Origin: Spirochaeta cellobiosiphila DSM 17781 | GTDB taxonomy: Bacteria; Spirochaetota; Spirochaetia; DSM-17781 | Assembly: GCF_000426705.1 (NCBI RefSeq) | Contig: NZ_AUFW01000019.1 | Coordinates: forward strand, 79,981-143,980 | DNA length: 64,000 nt | Reading direction: 5' to 3' | Shown: piece by piece, positions 63,001-64,000 of the stretch | How the letters are laid out: each line of letters starts with the position of its first letter | How positions within the stretch are numbered: position 1 is the stretch's first letter | Program-made: the position numbers and the translations under genes | Notes under the pieces: model-generated | What the model was told of the DNA's origin: nothing | Seen by the model: the letters and a program-made list of their open reading frames with translations, nothing else | Databases searched by the model: none

Positions 63001-64000
63001 CAAGTAATCCTAAAGAGTTAATAAGGTCTAACTGTCCTCCTTCTAACCCTTCTTCCTCAGAACTAGAATCACCAAAAACTTTTTTCATTTCTTCACTTAT
63101 TGATTTTTGTGCATTATCTAGAATGGCATTTAGAGCATCAGAATCAAGTTGCTCTAAAGAATCAACATTCTTTGATACTGCTTCAGAAAAATCTGCATTA
63201 TAATCTGCAAAGTAATCGTATTTATCAACATAGGCATTTTCTGTAAGCATACCATCTACTACACTTGCCCCAACTACAATGTCACGCTTATAGACATTTC
63301 CACTGAGAACATATCCATCATTTCGCATAGTTTTATGTAAATTATCAGCTACACCGTCATTTGCTGACTCTACTTGTTTGTTAAACCCTTGTTCTGCTGC
63401 TTCCAGCTGATCAAGCATCTTCTCATATTCCATTCTATTGACATGTTGTTTGTAATCTTCATTCTGTACACCTTGGAAATCTTTGATACTCTGTAATAAT
63501 TCTGCGGTTGTGTATTTATCTCCATCAAGGGAACTAAAGATAACTGGTTTAAAAGCCTTTATACTTTTATTAAGGTTATTGGCATTTTCTAATAGCTTAT
63601 CTAATAGATCCAGATCTACAACTTCTGTTATGAGTTGACTAGGATCTGGAGCCGATTCGGAGAGAGTACCTATGATCACATCATTTCCAGCAGAACTTAT
63701 CGCGGCTTGAGTTATTGATCCAAAGTTCTCTAGTATAGACATATCACCAATGTGAGTACTTTGCTCACTTACCACATTAAGCCAAGTATTCTTATCATCT
63801 AAGAAATCTAAATATTTATCGTTCCAAGCCTCAGTCTTATTGGCATATTCCCTTTGTACATTATCTATCCAATCTTCATAACGAGCTTTTAACTTCTTTT
63901 CTCCATCATTCCATTCCATCTGCCCTCTGGCTAAGATGGCTCTCATCTGATCTTCCCATTGATTATAGCGATCCTGGTTCTCTAGCCTAAGGATATTGAA
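60056..64000 (-). CDS. Very large TIGR04388-like surface/polymorphic-toxin-type protein (5' end outside window)
   Basis: Open for 1314 codons to the window edge; the ATG at 63946 is not the true start since 18 more codons are in frame. The visible N-terminal part is helical (RAILARGQMEWNDGEKKLKARYEDW), then comes a hydrophobic Gly/Ala/Ser-rich segment (TAMSIATLPVGGAAGIAMNVATKAAFTVADISQGEMSF) and repeat-like Asp/Gly regions. The C-terminus has GKHYAGGHSTRHNANSGCYTTSDD, which recalls an L,D-transpeptidase-like H...SxGC active site. Partner genes follow on the same strand. Confidence 0.55.
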   Translation of the reverse strand, partial: FNILRLENQDRYNQWEDQMRAILARGQMEWNDGEKKLKARYEDWIDNVQREYANKTEAWNDKYLDFLDDKNTWLNVVSEQSTHIGDMSILENFGSITQAAISSAGNDVIIGTLSESAPDPSQLITEVVDLDLLDKLLENANNLNKSIKAFKPVIFSSLDGDKYTTAELLQSIKDFQGVQNEDYKQHVNRMEYEKMLDQLEAAEQGFNKQVESANDGVADNLHKTMRNDGYVLSGNVYKRDIVVGASVVDGMLTENAYVDKYDYFADYNADFSEAVSKNVDSLEQLDSDALNAILDNAQKSISEEMKKVFGDSSSEEEGLEGGQLDLINSLGLLVNEDYDKDGGGKLSAYKYIQEIKWMEKVSVKIGEKIVKKTTENRHGDERTVEEIVPIFESHYEERSEKRGVDVSPGLFGAHVGYAPQFKDKGLNLDKSWDRNVRFTGAGEMGTIMGEFMFNKMKEGSGLAQVNMPSYKQKLWDDRGSWMSAPTYMDVATTAMSIATLPVGGAAGIAMNVATKAAFTVADISQGEMSFQQGMLDIGKNALISTASSYIPGSSDWGAFGTSLKGSVGGKITAGLIDGIKNNAIAGTVNSFNFDGDGNFGFNGDILEESMFGKQALAGYATSIATPLLTEGFNKTAVGFYKDSATDYASLTNIGTQLVNQGINYGITGDASVNLLMASDLFGKINVGEGDKAKTVDSGMFELHLGANGLSGKIGTGGAGIGIKSTLSAISGIDEAIANVRIALDDDRSKAVALRALYSNGSESGLELFDDLMKDDAVITENASDAEAETKLIDGKRVINIGGKYGDSLSDQLNLGVLLEHESYRDGIVDENNKQETFDAVLGHTLMARDMSAWFGDSWTKKDYIATDLAVFDALSKKENMSLGQFASYVDSTYDSTGDYTKIIVKPDGSHEVIFDGEKALTVVHQGIVGKDENGNDVYGDIHSKVYDQKIKMGHAGSFANAIGLDRASEYLDGGVYNISNYDDQTLMDVLKLSSSEVAELKRQIQKGQMSLEEYGLTEVEKLSLVGETLLKDAGGYWVPGETKKDGTESKGHWEGLGENNAKAKWALTDNKLAGSLKTTMDDNGHYNYASIREDIYRDPRSYLVNVNENDVTEKNTYAGLDTRVVRKYDLDGNLLPGTVISSYWTTVQTTTPNVTDDPDNYTHDAYMNLDLSKYGLSNKVPVGPETMMPEVTGAWKLTYPTAKNARTWKITTNDLVGLSLAGQILAGNYMDKDHLGNANYGPADGKHYAGGHSTRHNANSGCYTTSDDPITGISGAERLKMFMQGLQKLGLEDDDVIFSTVHVQENFNARDYLF

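Overview
The window is a piece of a low-GC spirochaete chromosome (phylum Spirochaetota), inferred from a SthK-like cyclic-nucleotide-gated K+ channel, an LA_2272-type surface-repeat protein, many lipoproteins with spirochaete-like lipoboxes, and a very large TIGR04388-like surface protein. It carries a nearly complete lambda-like siphovirus prophage of about 41.7 kb (2853-44615). The prophage sits in the 3' end of a tRNA-Arg(TCT) gene and is bounded by a perfect 99-bp direct repeat.

Layout. 1-2752: host envelope genes (a DUF4097-like protein cut by the window edge, a surface-repeat protein, a lipoprotein). 2853-3079: attL and an arm-type repeat. 3094-4242: integrase. 4244-19240: a cargo region between integrase and CI-like repressor, mostly transcribed leftward in the direction of the repressor. 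It holds a DUF2971 protein, an XRE/ImmA pair with three identical operators, an HNH(DUF3427)/AbiC-like/KAP-NTPase operon, a HEPN-containing cassette between 236-bp direct repeats, a SIR2 protein, a decayed gene and a TTG-initiated DUF4062 (TIR-like) protein. It reads as a prophage-borne defence island. 19253-25125: rightward early genes (small DNA-binding proteins, antirepressor, replisome organiser, DUF2786 protein, a second tyrosine recombinase). 25105-25347: non-coding packaging-type region. 25348-41838: the lambda-order morphogenesis block Nu1-A-W-B-C(/Nu3)-D-E-joining-tube-G/GT-H-J, including a -1 programmed frameshift site at the G/T position. 41846-43677: lysis region with a dead NlpC/P60 gene, a short XhlA-like holin, an M23 peptidase whose two halves are in reversed order, and a 3-TM holin. 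43682-43780: two perfect palindromes. 43857-44438: DUF3102 protein just inside attR.

Right of the prophage (44573-51485) are tRNA-Arg, tRNA-Pro and ordinary host genes: K+ channel, UMF1-type transporter, YqeY, membrane proteins, a lipoprotein and an FGE-like protein. From about 51.7 kb to the end the chromosome is plastic. There is an intact IS481-family element next to a repeated, IS21-like end, and remnants of IS256, IS3 and IS4 elements. These are mixed with what looks like a polymorphic-toxin locus on the minus strand: a very large protein running off the window, followed by secreted or lipoprotein partners, orphan C-terminal fragments and an ankyrin lipoprotein.

The most notable items are the three-gene HNH/AbiC/KAP operon, the repeat-flanked HEPN cassette, the SIR2/DUF4062 neighbourhood, the apparently circularly permuted M23 lysin, and the A_AAA_AAG frameshift producing a G-T tail chaperone. 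All functional assignments come from reading motifs by eye; no database search was run.
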